Positions 14,524 to 23,618 of a stretch of DNA of 64,000 nt are shown in pieces. The DNA lies in the NCBI GenBank assembly GCA_018136815.1, contig CM030931.1, positions 8,420,557 through 8,484,556 of the forward strand, written 5' to 3'. The notes under the pieces are model-generated. The model was not told where the DNA came from. It searched no databases and saw nothing but the letters and a program-made list of their open reading frames with translations. The stretch is from Isochrysis galbana. Taxonomy: Eukaryota > Haptophyta > Isochrysidales > Isochrysidaceae. The stretch's first letter is position 1. Each line of letters starts with the position of its first letter. Both the position numbers and the translations under genes were made by a program.

Positions 14524-15690
14524 TGTAGTAGTAAGAGGAGGAGCCAGGGGCCCAGGACTCAGGACTCAGGACAAGGAGGTACTACTACACTAGAGGCTTG
14601 CACTTCGTGCATGTGCCCGCTTCATGGTCCCGGAGGGGAGTTGGATCCTGAAGGGGAGGGAACGAGGCGCCTCCCCCATGTGCATGTGATCCAAGCGGCA
14701 TAGAGCATAGACTTAGTTGTAGGAGTAGGAGTATGAGTATGAGTAGGAGTGCTGGGAGCGCAAAACGCAAAACTTGTCACTTCTCGCTTTTGGCAGACGC
14801 CGAAAGTTGGGCGCAAAACGCAAAACGTCAAATGGTGCAAATGTATTTCAAATGTCCCCGGAACGAAATTTCTCTGGCCTCCTCTAGTACTAGTACTAGT
14901 TAGTACTAGTACTAGTACTACTGCTGCTACTACTACTACTACTTTAGCTTTAACTTTAATACTTGAATTGGTTGTGTGCTCATTTTCATGATTCATTTTT
15001 CTTGGGGTTGAGTTTTCTTTTGCCTCTCCGAAGTCCGAGGCTCCCACCGCCATGGCAGGTGAGCCCGACGAGGCGACGGGCGACGAGGCAGACCCTCTCC
15101 CGCCGCCACAACTTGTCCACAACCCTCCTCTCCGGTTGCTTCGGGCGCGGGAGGGGCGGCAGCTGTCAGCTGTCAGCTGTCAGCTGTCAGCTGTCAGATT
15201 CAGCTGCGGTGACGTGCTAAGCAAGATTTTGAAGTCAACAAAACCCCTAAAATGAAAATGGACCGACGGTCACGGTCATTTCCATCCCCCCCCCAAAACA
15301 AAAGTTTTGACCACCCAGTTCACACGTTCACACGTCGCTGCTCGTACGCAAGTGTGAAGAACGTCACTGTCTCGATTCCTTCGGGTAAAAAAAAAGAACT
15401 TCCCCCACGAATGGGGTCTCATCGTCGGTACTTTTTAGTGGGAAAAGCTCTTCTCGTCGCTCTCTCTCCTATTATCGTTTCTCCCTCTCGTCGTTCTTCT
15501 CTACTCTGTCTCTCTTCTTTTCTTCATTCGCCCCTTCTGTTCACTCCCCCCTCCACCATTATTTTCTCCCCCGCCCACCCTCTCTCTTCTCTCTCTCCCC
15601 CCCCCCCCCCCCCCCCCTCTCTCCCTCCTTCTCTCTCTCTCTCTCTCTCTCTCTCCCTCCCTCCCTCTCTCTCTCTCTCTTTGCGCCGCG
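14471..15690. other. intergenic between RecQ and the 15691 gene
   Basis: Apart from the duplicated arm, this interval contains trinucleotide microsatellites (TAG/CTA), short GC/AT-mixed sequence, and at 15590-15680 a poly-C run followed by (CT)n tracts that end a few bases before the ATG at 15691. I see no gene in it. Confidence 0.6.
15001..15214. repeat. right arm of the inverted duplication with a 7-bp tandem expansion
   Basis: An inverted copy of the RecQ 5' end, with the ATG preserved at 15052 ([19 protein letters not shown]). It differs by small insertions that break the frame. At 15160-15197 the unit CAGCTGT is repeated five times, where the RecQ gene has a single CAGCTG. The copy has no helicase body and is not expected to make a protein. 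Confidence 0.8.
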
Positions 15691-16194
15691 ATGCTCGCAG
15701 CTATCGCTGCCCTCTCCCTCGCTCTCTTGCCGGCGCGGTGGCCCGCCGCGGTCGCGCCGCAGGGTGTGGTTGCACGCACTGCGCCACTGATCATGGCTAC
15801 CAACGACCAAGTTACGCCCGATAACCCCAAGGGGCTCTCTGGCCCGCTCATCACATACAACACAATCTCGGCCGAGATGCGAGCGCTCGTCAATGATGCA
15901 TTCATCCAGCGCAACCGCGAGCGCAAGATGGCGGACAAGCAGCCCTATGAGTCTATTGACGCTATGATCGACGCATACGTAGAGCTAGGAGCAGAGTACG
16001 GCTGGACGCGAGAGGATGCCGAGTCGGAGGTCGTGCGCTTCTTGCAGCGCAAGGGACTCGCAGAGGAGGGAGGCTTCACCGGGGCAGTGCAGGATTATGT
16101 CGCGCAGCTCATGCTCGTACTGTTGCTAGGCTCGCTGGGGTACTCTACCGCCATTGGCGGGGGCCTGGCTGAATGGGACAACCCATTCTTCTAA
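15691..16194 (+). CDS. small plastid- or secretory-targeted membrane protein, unknown family
   Basis: A 167-residue intronless protein. The N-terminus is a hydrophobic signal (MLAAIAALSLALLPARWPAA) followed by an Ala/Arg-rich, acid-poor stretch to about residue 33 (VAPQGVVARTAP), as in bipartite presequences of secondary-plastid algae. The mature part is hydrophilic and helical (residues 50-130, with EYGWTREDAESEVVRFLQRKG), then a hydrophobic segment at about 138-153 (AQLMLVLLLGSLGYSTAI), and the short C-terminus GGGLAEWDNPFF. A single membrane anchor near the C-terminus, perhaps in thylakoids, is an inference. The start follows a (CT)n/poly-C tract that may be promoter or 5' leader. I do not recognise a family. 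Confidence 0.72.
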   Translation: MLAAIAALSLALLPARWPAAVAPQGVVARTAPLIMATNDQVTPDNPKGLSGPLITYNTISAEMRALVNDAFIQRNRERKMADKQPYESIDAMIDAYVELGAEYGWTREDAESEVVRFLQRKGLAEEGGFTGAVQDYVAQLMLVLLLGSLGYSTAIGGGLAEWDNPFF

Positions 16195-16749
16195 GAAAAC
16201 ACCAATGAGGCACCAGTAGCGATTCCTGGGAAGGGCATGGCTGCCTATTTCCGAAGACGTAACCACTCCAGAAGCGACTGTTTCGTTGATTCCATTTTCA
16301 GCTTGCTGGAGATTTCAGAGGATGCGCTCATAGAAGACATCGATGAAACCGACGCGAAGATGCATCGGGCGAGTGCACTTTTGATCATCTTGCACGGCTG
16401 TGGAGCTTTGGTTTTCGACCTTCTATGGAGGAATTTACAACGAATGATTCTACGACGATTCTACGGCATCATTGCGTCTTTGAGTTGATCTTCGCCGACT
16501 CCGAACAATCGCTTTGCGTGCGTCGCTTGCTTGTGCGTGTGTTTATATTGCATTATTGCGGGTGCACCTTCACGGCGCACCCATTCCCATACAAAAAACG
16601 GCTTAACCTGTTGTATATATATGCCTCATACGTCGTCAGGATGGGTCGGGCCTAGCAAGGTGCAACCTGAGTGAGATTCCTTTTTTACCGACCAGCAGCC
16701 CTCCATTTTGGTATGAGGCTATACCAGCACCACTCTTTGGGGGGTCGAT
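16195..16749. other. 3' flank of the 15691 gene, no gene seen
   Basis: Mixed-composition sequence with no repeat tract. Short open frames (for example 16237-16488) are not supported by any motif. Confidence 0.55.
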
Positions 16750-17182
16750 ACAACGTCATGGGAGAGCCCCACATCCACGATCCACGAGCGGATCAGCCCG
16801 CAACTACTACCCGACGAACTATACACCCCGCTGAAGTGGGGACGAGCGTACGATGGCCCGGCGGAAACGGCGTATCCGATACCTCAAGAATACACGCTAA
16901 AAGGCGCGCACACAACGCTGGAGGATGTAAATGTCAGGGGCTTGACTAAAGCGTTCCTCGCTTCGAGGAAAACCAAAACACAAAAATCCACACTAAGATG
17001 GGAAAAAAGGTTACCGGTCCTCTCGGGAAAGTGGAAACAAGTATCGCAATTATACAAATATAACTTTTTGACGCCTAGAGACTCTTATTTGCATTTCAAA
17101 CATGTCCTACATAGGAGGATAGCTACAGCGAACCGCTTTGCTGACGATCCAACATGCCGCTTTTGCGGCATAGCCCCTGAAA
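16750..17182 (+). pseudogene. LINE (non-LTR retrotransposon) C-terminal fragment, first half of a split copy
   Basis: An open frame reads ISPQLLPDELYTPLKWGRA and later KWKQVSQLYKYNFLTPRDS, FKHVLHRRIATANRFADD and the zinc-knuckle start TCRFCGIAPE. This is the region after reverse transcriptase in non-LTR elements (zf-RVT type, Cys-x2-Cys...His...Cys). The homologous minus-strand copy at 18511-19197 shows the uninterrupted order. The copy is cut at GIAPE, and its continuation resumes at 18049 after an insertion. Confidence 0.75.
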
Positions 17183-18048
17183 AAAAAAAGAAAAAAACAT
17201 CTGAAGATTCAGGCTACTACCGCTAGCTATAAAGACCACGCACTCACGGTACCGACTCACGCCATCGCCTTTACCCCAGAACACTCACTCCCTTTACACT
17301 ACCCCCTTCATTCCTTTGTCTTTGGTATCGGGGGGGGGGGGGCGCGTGCACTACGACGGGCCAAGCGCAAGGGGCGGGCTGGGGCAGACCTGATGTTGGG
17401 TGTTCCTGTGGCAGACAAACGTAAAACGCCTCCTGAACTAGCTTATAGTGTCCCCGGGGGGTCTCGGCCCCCGCCCTTCGGCCTTTCTTCGTCCGCTGCC
17501 GCACTTTCGCGGTGTTTGACTGCCGCGCGGGGTGTCTTCCCGTTGATATACCGTAAATGGGCGGTTATCTTACCTATTCTCGGGCCAGATCGTGTGGTTT
17601 TTTTGTCGTTCTTTTCCCGTCGCTCTCTTCGTTCTCCTACGGGCGTGTGCTGCATGGCGCGCGCCATGGCCCCCTTCTGGGGGGCCCCTCGGGGCCCCCC
17701 ACAGGGCCAGCCAGGGCAGCTCAGGGGGCAGTGGAGGCTGGGGCAGCGCCCCTGGCCTCTCCTGCCTCTCCCTCGCTCGCCTCGCTGGCCCTGGGTGCCC
17801 TCCTGGCGGCCTCGGTGGTCTGTGGCTCAGTGGTGAGGGGGGGGGTCAGTACGAGCGAGGGCCAGTGCAGGCGAGTGCGTGCGGCGCGCGGCGCGCGCTC
17901 GGCGAAGGTCCGGGCCAGATTGATGTCAGCTCAGCCCCTGCCAGCAGGCAGGGGCTGAGGTTGGTTGTGCAGGCCCACCCAGGGGGTGTCTGCGATGGAG
18001 AGAGGGGGGCGCGAGGCCCCCATTGGCCTCCTACTTATAAAAGTAGTG
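17183..18048. mobile_element. 866-bp insertion flanked by a 16-bp target-site duplication
   Basis: The 16 bases GGCATAGCCCCTGAAA occur at 17167-17182 and again at 18049-18064, exactly where the LINE frame stops and resumes. The inserted DNA begins A-rich (to about 17197), contains a poly-G run at 17331-17342, GC-rich sequence, and a perfect hairpin at 17930-17959 (13-bp stem CTCAGCCCCTGCC, 4-base loop). It ends at the palindrome CTACTTATAAAAGTAG. No coding frame in it is convincing. A long target duplication suggests target-primed retroposition or another staggered-cut mechanism. Confidence 0.7.
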
Positions 18049-18213
18049 GGCATAGCCCCTGAAAGCTCCACCCACCTGGCCTCATGTATCGCGACGGAGC
18101 CCATCTTTGAATTCATAGAAGGACTTCTGGGGATTAGCCTTAGGCCGGGTTCCGAAATAGCCCAACGTCTTTTTTGCTATCAAGTGGACAGACCGCACCC
18201 CTCCTCGGGATAA
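18049..18213 (+). pseudogene. LINE C-terminal fragment, second half of the split copy
   Basis: The frame resumes at GIAPESSTHLASC and continues EPIFEFIEGLLGISLRPGSE, AQRLFCYQVDRPHPSSG, then stops at an A-rich run (18213 onward). It aligns residue by residue with the minus-strand copy at 18511-19197, with substitutions such as Ala-Ser for Ala-Val, so it belongs to the same element as 16750-17182. Confidence 0.8.
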
Positions 18214-18510
18214 AAAAAAATCTTCTTAAAAATCACCGCTACACGTGCGGCGTGGGGCAGCGTGCTTGTGGACCTCCCTTCTACCCAACCTTAACCCCTA
18301 ACAACCCCCTCCCCCTTCCCCAGTTCCCTCTTTAGTGGAGAGCCGGTTCCGGGGAGGCCGCGCGCACTGCCTCGGCCAGGAGTTGGAGTGGAGGGGGCGG
18401 GAGACTGTGGCTTTATCTCTCGCTCGGGTTTGGCTAGTCCAATTCTCCCTTGTGTCGCATAAGTTCTTCAGCGTTTTCCTTCAAATTCTTTCTATAGCGG
18501 TACACCCATC

Positions 18511-19197
18511 TCAAGTGATGTTTCGTATATCTAGGCCTCTTGCCGCATGCAAGAGGTCATCCGATACTTCTAGGTTAAAGTCTTTGTCCACCATATAAAG
18601 AGGGCTTATCATTTTCCGAATATGTTTGTTACTCGGGGCGTGCAGCCCCATGTTGTTTCGCTGTTTCTTCAGCCTTTGAAAGAAGCCGACCTTCGCCGTT
18701 GCTAATAGGTGGTACCTTGTAAGAATTGCCCTAAGGATCGATCTAACTGACCTACCGTCCGCGTTACCGTACTGGATGTTGTAGAAATCCGTGAGGATAT
18801 ACCTCCACGCGAGGATACCCAAGTATCCCGAGGAGGGGTGAGGCCTGTCCACTTGGTAGCAAAAGAGACGTTGGGCTACTTCAGAGCCCGGCCTAAGGAC
18901 GATCCCCAAAAGTCCTTCTATGAATTCGAAGATGGGCTCCGTCGCAATGCATACGGCCAGGTGCGTGGAACTTTCGGGGGCTATACCGCAAAAGCGGCAC
19001 GTCGAATCATCCGCGAATCTGTTCGCCGTGGCTATCCTCCTATGTAGGATGTGTTTGAAGTGCATATACGAGTCCCTCGGTGTTAAAAAGTTGTGCTTAT
19101 ATAGCTGCGATATTTGCTTCCATTTTCCTGAGATGGCCGGTAGTAAAGGCGCTTCAGGCCAAATGGATCCTAAACTATGAAAACGCAAGAAAGGCAA
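18511..19197 (-). pseudogene. LINE C-terminal fragment with intact zinc-knuckle region
   Basis: A 228-residue open frame on the minus strand with KWKQISQLYKHNFLTPRDSY, HFKHILHRRIATANRFADDS, TCRFCGIAPESSTHLAVC, then FCYQVDRPHPSSGYLGILAW and a tail to a natural stop. This is the C-terminus of a non-LTR retrotransposon ORF2-like protein (after reverse transcriptase). Upstream domains are missing. It lies head to head with a plus-strand fragment of the same class at 19299-19720. Confidence 0.78.
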
Positions 19198-19298
19198 TAT
19201 GAAAGCACGGACTCGGACTCAATGTGTGGTTCTGCCGAACCAGACTAGGGAGAGGCGATGTCCTCTCCACGGTCCCTACCTACGAAAGCAAAACACTT

Positions 19299-19720
19299 GC
19301 ACGGGAAGTATCAGGGGAAACCCGGCACTCCCGGCCTTCTGGAAGGAGGCTCTCGCCAACTTCAGAGAACTCGACATACAACCATCTTTTCTCACGCGGG
19401 AAGGCGCGCTCTCACAGCCAATATGGCATAATCGCACATCTCTCCCCCGGAGATACGGGCCCAGGGCCCCATGGGCCATGGGCCATGCATGGGCGCGCCT
19501 TATGGGAATCGCTGCACACTAACGTATTACACACAACGTGTTTAGGGACGACGCCTTCACGATGCCGTATAGTAAGGAAGAATGCTCGGCATACATCGAG
19601 CACCTACCCGAAATCTTCATGCACGAGGGTCGCACAATAGACAATAGCATGAAAAAGAGTTCCTTGATTCATGCATGGGACGAAATAGTTAGCCACGCGA
19701 TGCGAGTGCTGGGGCAATCG
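19299..19720 (+). pseudogene. LINE fragment upstream of the zinc knuckle, frameshifted
   Basis: The first frame contains NPALPAFWKEALANFRELD and LSQPIWHNRTSL, matching the FW-x-E-A...QPLWHN region between reverse transcriptase and the zinc knuckle of LINE proteins. A frameshift near 19520 leads into a second frame: FRDDAFTMPYSKEECSAYIE, then IFMHEGRTIDNSMKKSSLIH. The region of continuation is plausible but weaker. It is degenerate and not expected to be expressed. Confidence 0.6.
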
Positions 19721-21591
19721 AAAGAGGAGAGAGGAGGGGCGGATCGCACCATTTCTTGGCGAAGATTTTCGTAGCGTCAGGCAGCCCCCCCCCCCCCCGA
19801 GGTTTTTTATTGGGCCTCGCGCCACGGTCAAAAAATGCAGCCCGGCCCTTACTAATGGTTAAAAAGCCCCTGTTTGACCGCCCAAAATTTGTGCGCCTGA
19901 CAAAAAACATGTTATGGTAGCCAACGTCAGCTCCCCTCTAAATGCACAACCACAAGGGATCAGAACCAGCAATCGCAAAAGGAAGAGAGGAAGAAATAGG
20001 AAGAGTACGGAGCAAAACCACAATTCCAGTCAGTACGAGGGCATCTTCTCTTGTCACATGTTGCATCACCTGGCGGCGAATGCGTCATAGATACGGGTAC
20101 AAACAAATGAATTTCCATGCCGCCCGTTGCAGTGGGCGATGCCATCGATGCCGTAATCTGCGCCAGCTGTCTTGTGCTCATCCTGGCTGCAAAGCCACAG
20201 ATGGATAGTCGCACACACGACCGCGGCAATCAACGAGAAGGGCAAGTGAATGCTACCGTACTAAGCGCATCAAAGGACAAGGCTGCGCTGGGGCCTCAGC
20301 AAGCAATAGGGACAAAGGTGCGGCATCCCGGAAGCCGAGGGCTGTCCAAACCATCCGCCCCAACTTCCTGACTGATGAACGCGCCATCTCAGAATTGTCG
20401 AAAGGATGCCTCCAGAGAACCGTGCAACGCTCAGGAGCAGGAACACCGCCGTCCATACAGGTTCTCTTTGACGGATGCCGAATTCAGTCGTTCGTCGGAG
20501 TGAACGGCCGGCGCTCCTGCAGAAGGATCCTGAGGCGGCATATCCTCACTGCGAGCAATCTCATCTCACACTACAAAGGCACTTCACTGCTCCGAATCCT
20601 TGCGCAGGCACGACTCATGGGCGAGGGTTCCCGCGACGGTCGCGCGTCAGCCGTCCCCTTCTTTCCCGTCCTTCTGCGCTCGCCCACCCTCGCGCAGCTG
20701 GCCAGCGCCCTCCTGCCCTGCCTCCCTCCCAGCAGCCGCCGCGAACGAGGCGAGGCACTCTCCGAGTGTTCCCGCCTTCTGCCCGTGAGAGAGAGGGTGG
20801 GGGAAAGGAGGGGGGGGGGGGGGGGGGCAGACGGGTAGAGAGACAAGATGAGGACGAGAATTCATTCACTCCACAGGCCCTTTCCCTCTGTTCCCCCCTC
20901 CCCCCCCCCCCCCCCCCCCCCCACCCCCCCCCTCTCTTTCTCTCTCTCTCGGGGAGAGAGAGAGAAGGCAGCCTCACAGGACACCCACAAGTCGGCCGCG
21001 GGGGTCCTCTCCCTCGCGCTTCAAATCGAAGACGTTGCCGAGAACAGTGTGAATGGTTACAGCACACCACCGAGCACATCCCCGATAGATGGTTTCGGCC
21101 GTCTGTCGGGGGACTGGATGATCCCACCAGTCAAATGGGTACCATTCTGTTTTTGTCCCCACGCATTGTTTTACCATTCTGCTTTTGTCCCCCCGGATTG
21201 TTTTTGTCTTTGTATTCAGTGTTCGGCGTTCATATTTTTTCTCTCGTAAACGGACGTGAATCAGCGTTTATGTTAACGCTCGTGAACAGGGTGTTCATAT
21301 CCGTTCAGGTTCATGACGAGAATTACGTAAACGGACGTGAACAAACGTGTGCGTTGTTCATGAACTGTTCACGAACCGCCGCCCCCGCAAAACGCTCCGC
21401 CCCCCCGCCCCCCCGCCCCCCCCCGCCCGCCCGCCCCCTCCCCCCTTCCCTCCCCCCCCCCCCTCCCCCCTTCCCCCCCCCCCCCCCTCCCCCCCCCCCC
21501 CCCGCGCGCGCAGTGCAGAGCGCGCGAGTCCGCTAAATCCTGGAGTTCTCGCGCCTCCGACCCCGCCCGCGCCCCACACCCCGCAGCCCTC
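19721..21591. other. intergenic with poly-C/poly-G runs, no gene seen
   Basis: Contains poly-C near 19786-19798 and 20894-20932, poly-G near 20810-20827, and C-rich sequence at 21390-21503. Around 21250-21370 a short unit, variants of AAACGGACGTGAA, recurs several times. Open frames near 20395-20600 have no recognisable motif, and the rest encode Pro- or Arg-rich repeats. Confidence 0.65.
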
Positions 21592-21891
21592 ATGTGCCGC
21601 ACAGCCGCATCCACCGGCCCCACAACCACAACGCCTACTGACGCGAACGGCCACGAGGATGATGATCGGCACATTCCATACGCTGAGGGCGACCTGAGCA
21701 AGAACACGCCGACCAGGAAGGGGTCATCGTCTGTGCTGTGGAAGGACATCAAACGTTTGCGACCCAACTCGGAGAGGAGCAAGGCGGACATCACCAACGA
21801 CTTCACGCACGTGTGCACCTACCGCTTAGAAGATGGACGGCCTTGCAACTTCTTGCTGAAGCTCAGTCGTGCAGACCCTGGAAAGGGGGTG
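21592..21891 (+). pseudogene. BED-type zinc-finger N-terminus (hAT-transposase-like), truncated
   Basis: From the ATG at 21592 the frame holds SSSVLWKDIKRLRPNSERSK, then THVCTYRLEDGRPCN and FLLKLSRADPGKG. The spacing of the two Cys and the flanking THVC...PCN...LKLSRA resembles BED fingers at the N-terminus of hAT-type transposases, where a His pair should follow. Instead the frame runs into a repeat around 21890 and stops at 21957. Assignment rests on motif resemblance only. Confidence 0.45.
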
Positions 21892-22290
21892 TGTCGGAGC
21901 GTAGCTCGTTTCCTCTTTGTCTTTGGAAACGAGCCGCGGAGGCGCACCGGCGGCTAGCGCGGCGCTCAGCTCATCCGGGGAGCCCGGAACGGGCTCATCG
22001 GGAGAACGGGGAGGGCTAATGACGGGCATGAGAAATGGACGGGAGGGTGGCACGGAACGCGAATCGGAGGGACGGAGGACGTAGAAAAGGGCGCGACAAG
22101 CAGATGCCGCTTGACTGGGACTCGTAGGGACTCGTAGACTCAAAAGGATGACTCGGAAGACTCGGGGCTTGGGGTACTCAGGGGGCTGCAGGTCACCAAC
22201 AGGCGATACAGTGGGTAAAACCACACAAACCAACACTCTGCACTCAAACATTCACGGTAACAGTCCGGAAACATACGTTAAACGAACCCC
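21892..22290. repeat. diverged repeat preceding the chromovirus ORF
   Basis: Starts TGTCGGAGCG and follows the same motif order as 9690-10080: a GGCTAGCGCGG block, ACGGGCATG, clustered GACTCG motifs, then a TCCGGAA...ATACG block. It sits between the truncated BED ORF and the gypsy-derived ORF. It could be an LTR or leader of that element, but I could not find a matching second copy downstream. Confidence 0.4.
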
Positions 22291-22587
22291 CTCTGGTGAC
22301 TGGTGAGCAGATTCAGGAGTGCCCACCAGAAAAAGAGGAGAGAGAGAGAGAGAGAGCGAGAGAACGAGGGCTCGGGGTCAAAACACAATTCGGACTCCGG
22401 CTCGGACTACAGAGTAAAATCCAGTGCCCTCGCGAGTCCTGCCTCGAGTCTCGCAAGGCAGCGCCGAAGGACGCTGAAGGAAGCGTTGCGGGACAGCGCT
22501 GAAGGACGCCGAAGGACGCAGAAGGACACTGTAGGACGCTGCAGGACGCGCTGCGGGACATCGCTGCCGTCCCAGAAGCAGCGCGTA

Positions 22588-23610
22588 CGCTGCCTGCTGG
22601 CACGGCATATCGACGCGTTCGCCCTCGACCCGAAGAACCCTCGGCACACGCACGTCATGGAGGTCGAGCTGCCTCTCCTCCCCGGTGCTACAGCCCACCG
22701 ACACGCTCCGTCCAAGATGGGTGACGAGGGCCGCGCCATCGTCGACAAGCGCGTCGCCGAGATGGAGGCGGCGGGCATCATCCGCAAGTCGAATTCGCCT
22801 TGGGCTTCGCGGGTCGTCCTAGTCGGCAAGAAGGACGGATCCGTTCGCTTCTGCATCGCTGAGGCGCTTGGCGCTGGCCGCTACCGACTACGCGACCAAG
22901 AAAATCGCCTCCTCTCCGAGGAGGTGCATGTGACTAACCTCCGTCCCTACTATACCCTCACAGATGAAGATCCCGTCCAAGCAGACGAGTATCTGGTTGA
23001 TGCACTTCTTGACCGCAAGGGTCGAGGCGATTCCAGACAGTACCTCGTCAAATGGCGTGGCCACGCGAAAGCTGCGGCCACATGGGAGCCGCTAGCCGAA
23101 CTGCTTCGCCGCTGCGAGTCGCTCGTCACCGCCTATGATGATGCTCACCCCTTCCCTCCTCTTCGTAAGCCTCAGATGAGAAAGCGGGCTGCAGAATCAC
23201 AATCTCAGACCGTCTCAACTCCACCGACGTCGCACGCAATCGAAGCTCCCGTGGGATCCGAGACCACTGGGTCGGATCATCAGGCCCCGCGCCGCTCGCC
23301 TCGTCTCGCACCGTCCTCGCACAGTGGCCCCATTGCTCATGTCTCCCATTTGCCCGTCTCAGCCCGCCCGTCTGTTGCCAACCCTGCAGGTCCAATGATG
23401 CGGCCGCAGCACGCGGTCTTCGTCCTCGGGCAGTGGTGGTACTCGTCGGGATCGTCGCGCGGTTCCCCGTGGTTTGGCTCCCACGCATTTGCGCACGATG
23501 CCCTTGCCTCGCCTACCTTCGTTCGCTGTCGCTCCGAGGCTCTCGCACGCCTGTCGCCATCGGATCGCACCCTCGTCTCTCTCCTCGATACACCCTCTGC
23601 GTCCTTCTGA
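22588..23610 (+). pseudogene. chromovirus (Ty3/gypsy) ORF: RT start joined to integrase C-terminus and chromodomain
   Basis: One open frame holds the beginning of a gypsy reverse transcriptase (RVAEMEAAGIIRKSNSPWAS, then RVVLVGKKDGSVRFCI) and then jumps, without leaving frame, to the integrase C-terminal region (GAGRYRLRDQENRLLSEEVH, then VTNLRPYY) and a chromodomain (DEYLVDALLDRKGRGDSRQY, then LVKWRGHAKAAATWEPLAEL). Most of reverse transcriptase, RNase H and the integrase core are missing, so this is a non-autonomous deletion derivative. The tail is Pro/Ser-rich and ends at 23610. TGTCACGCCCC at 23619 resembles the start of chromovirus LTRs. Chromodomains steer integration toward heterochromatin in related elements. 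Confidence 0.8.
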
Positions 23611-23618
23611 CAGTCGCG

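Noticed and set aside
17393..18062. Gly/Pro/Trp-rich frames within the insertion
   Set aside because: GC-rich low-complexity sequence with no consistent coding frame.
20475..21536. 353-codon open frame with Pro-rich segments
   Set aside because: Runs through poly-C and CCT repeats with no motif and changing composition.
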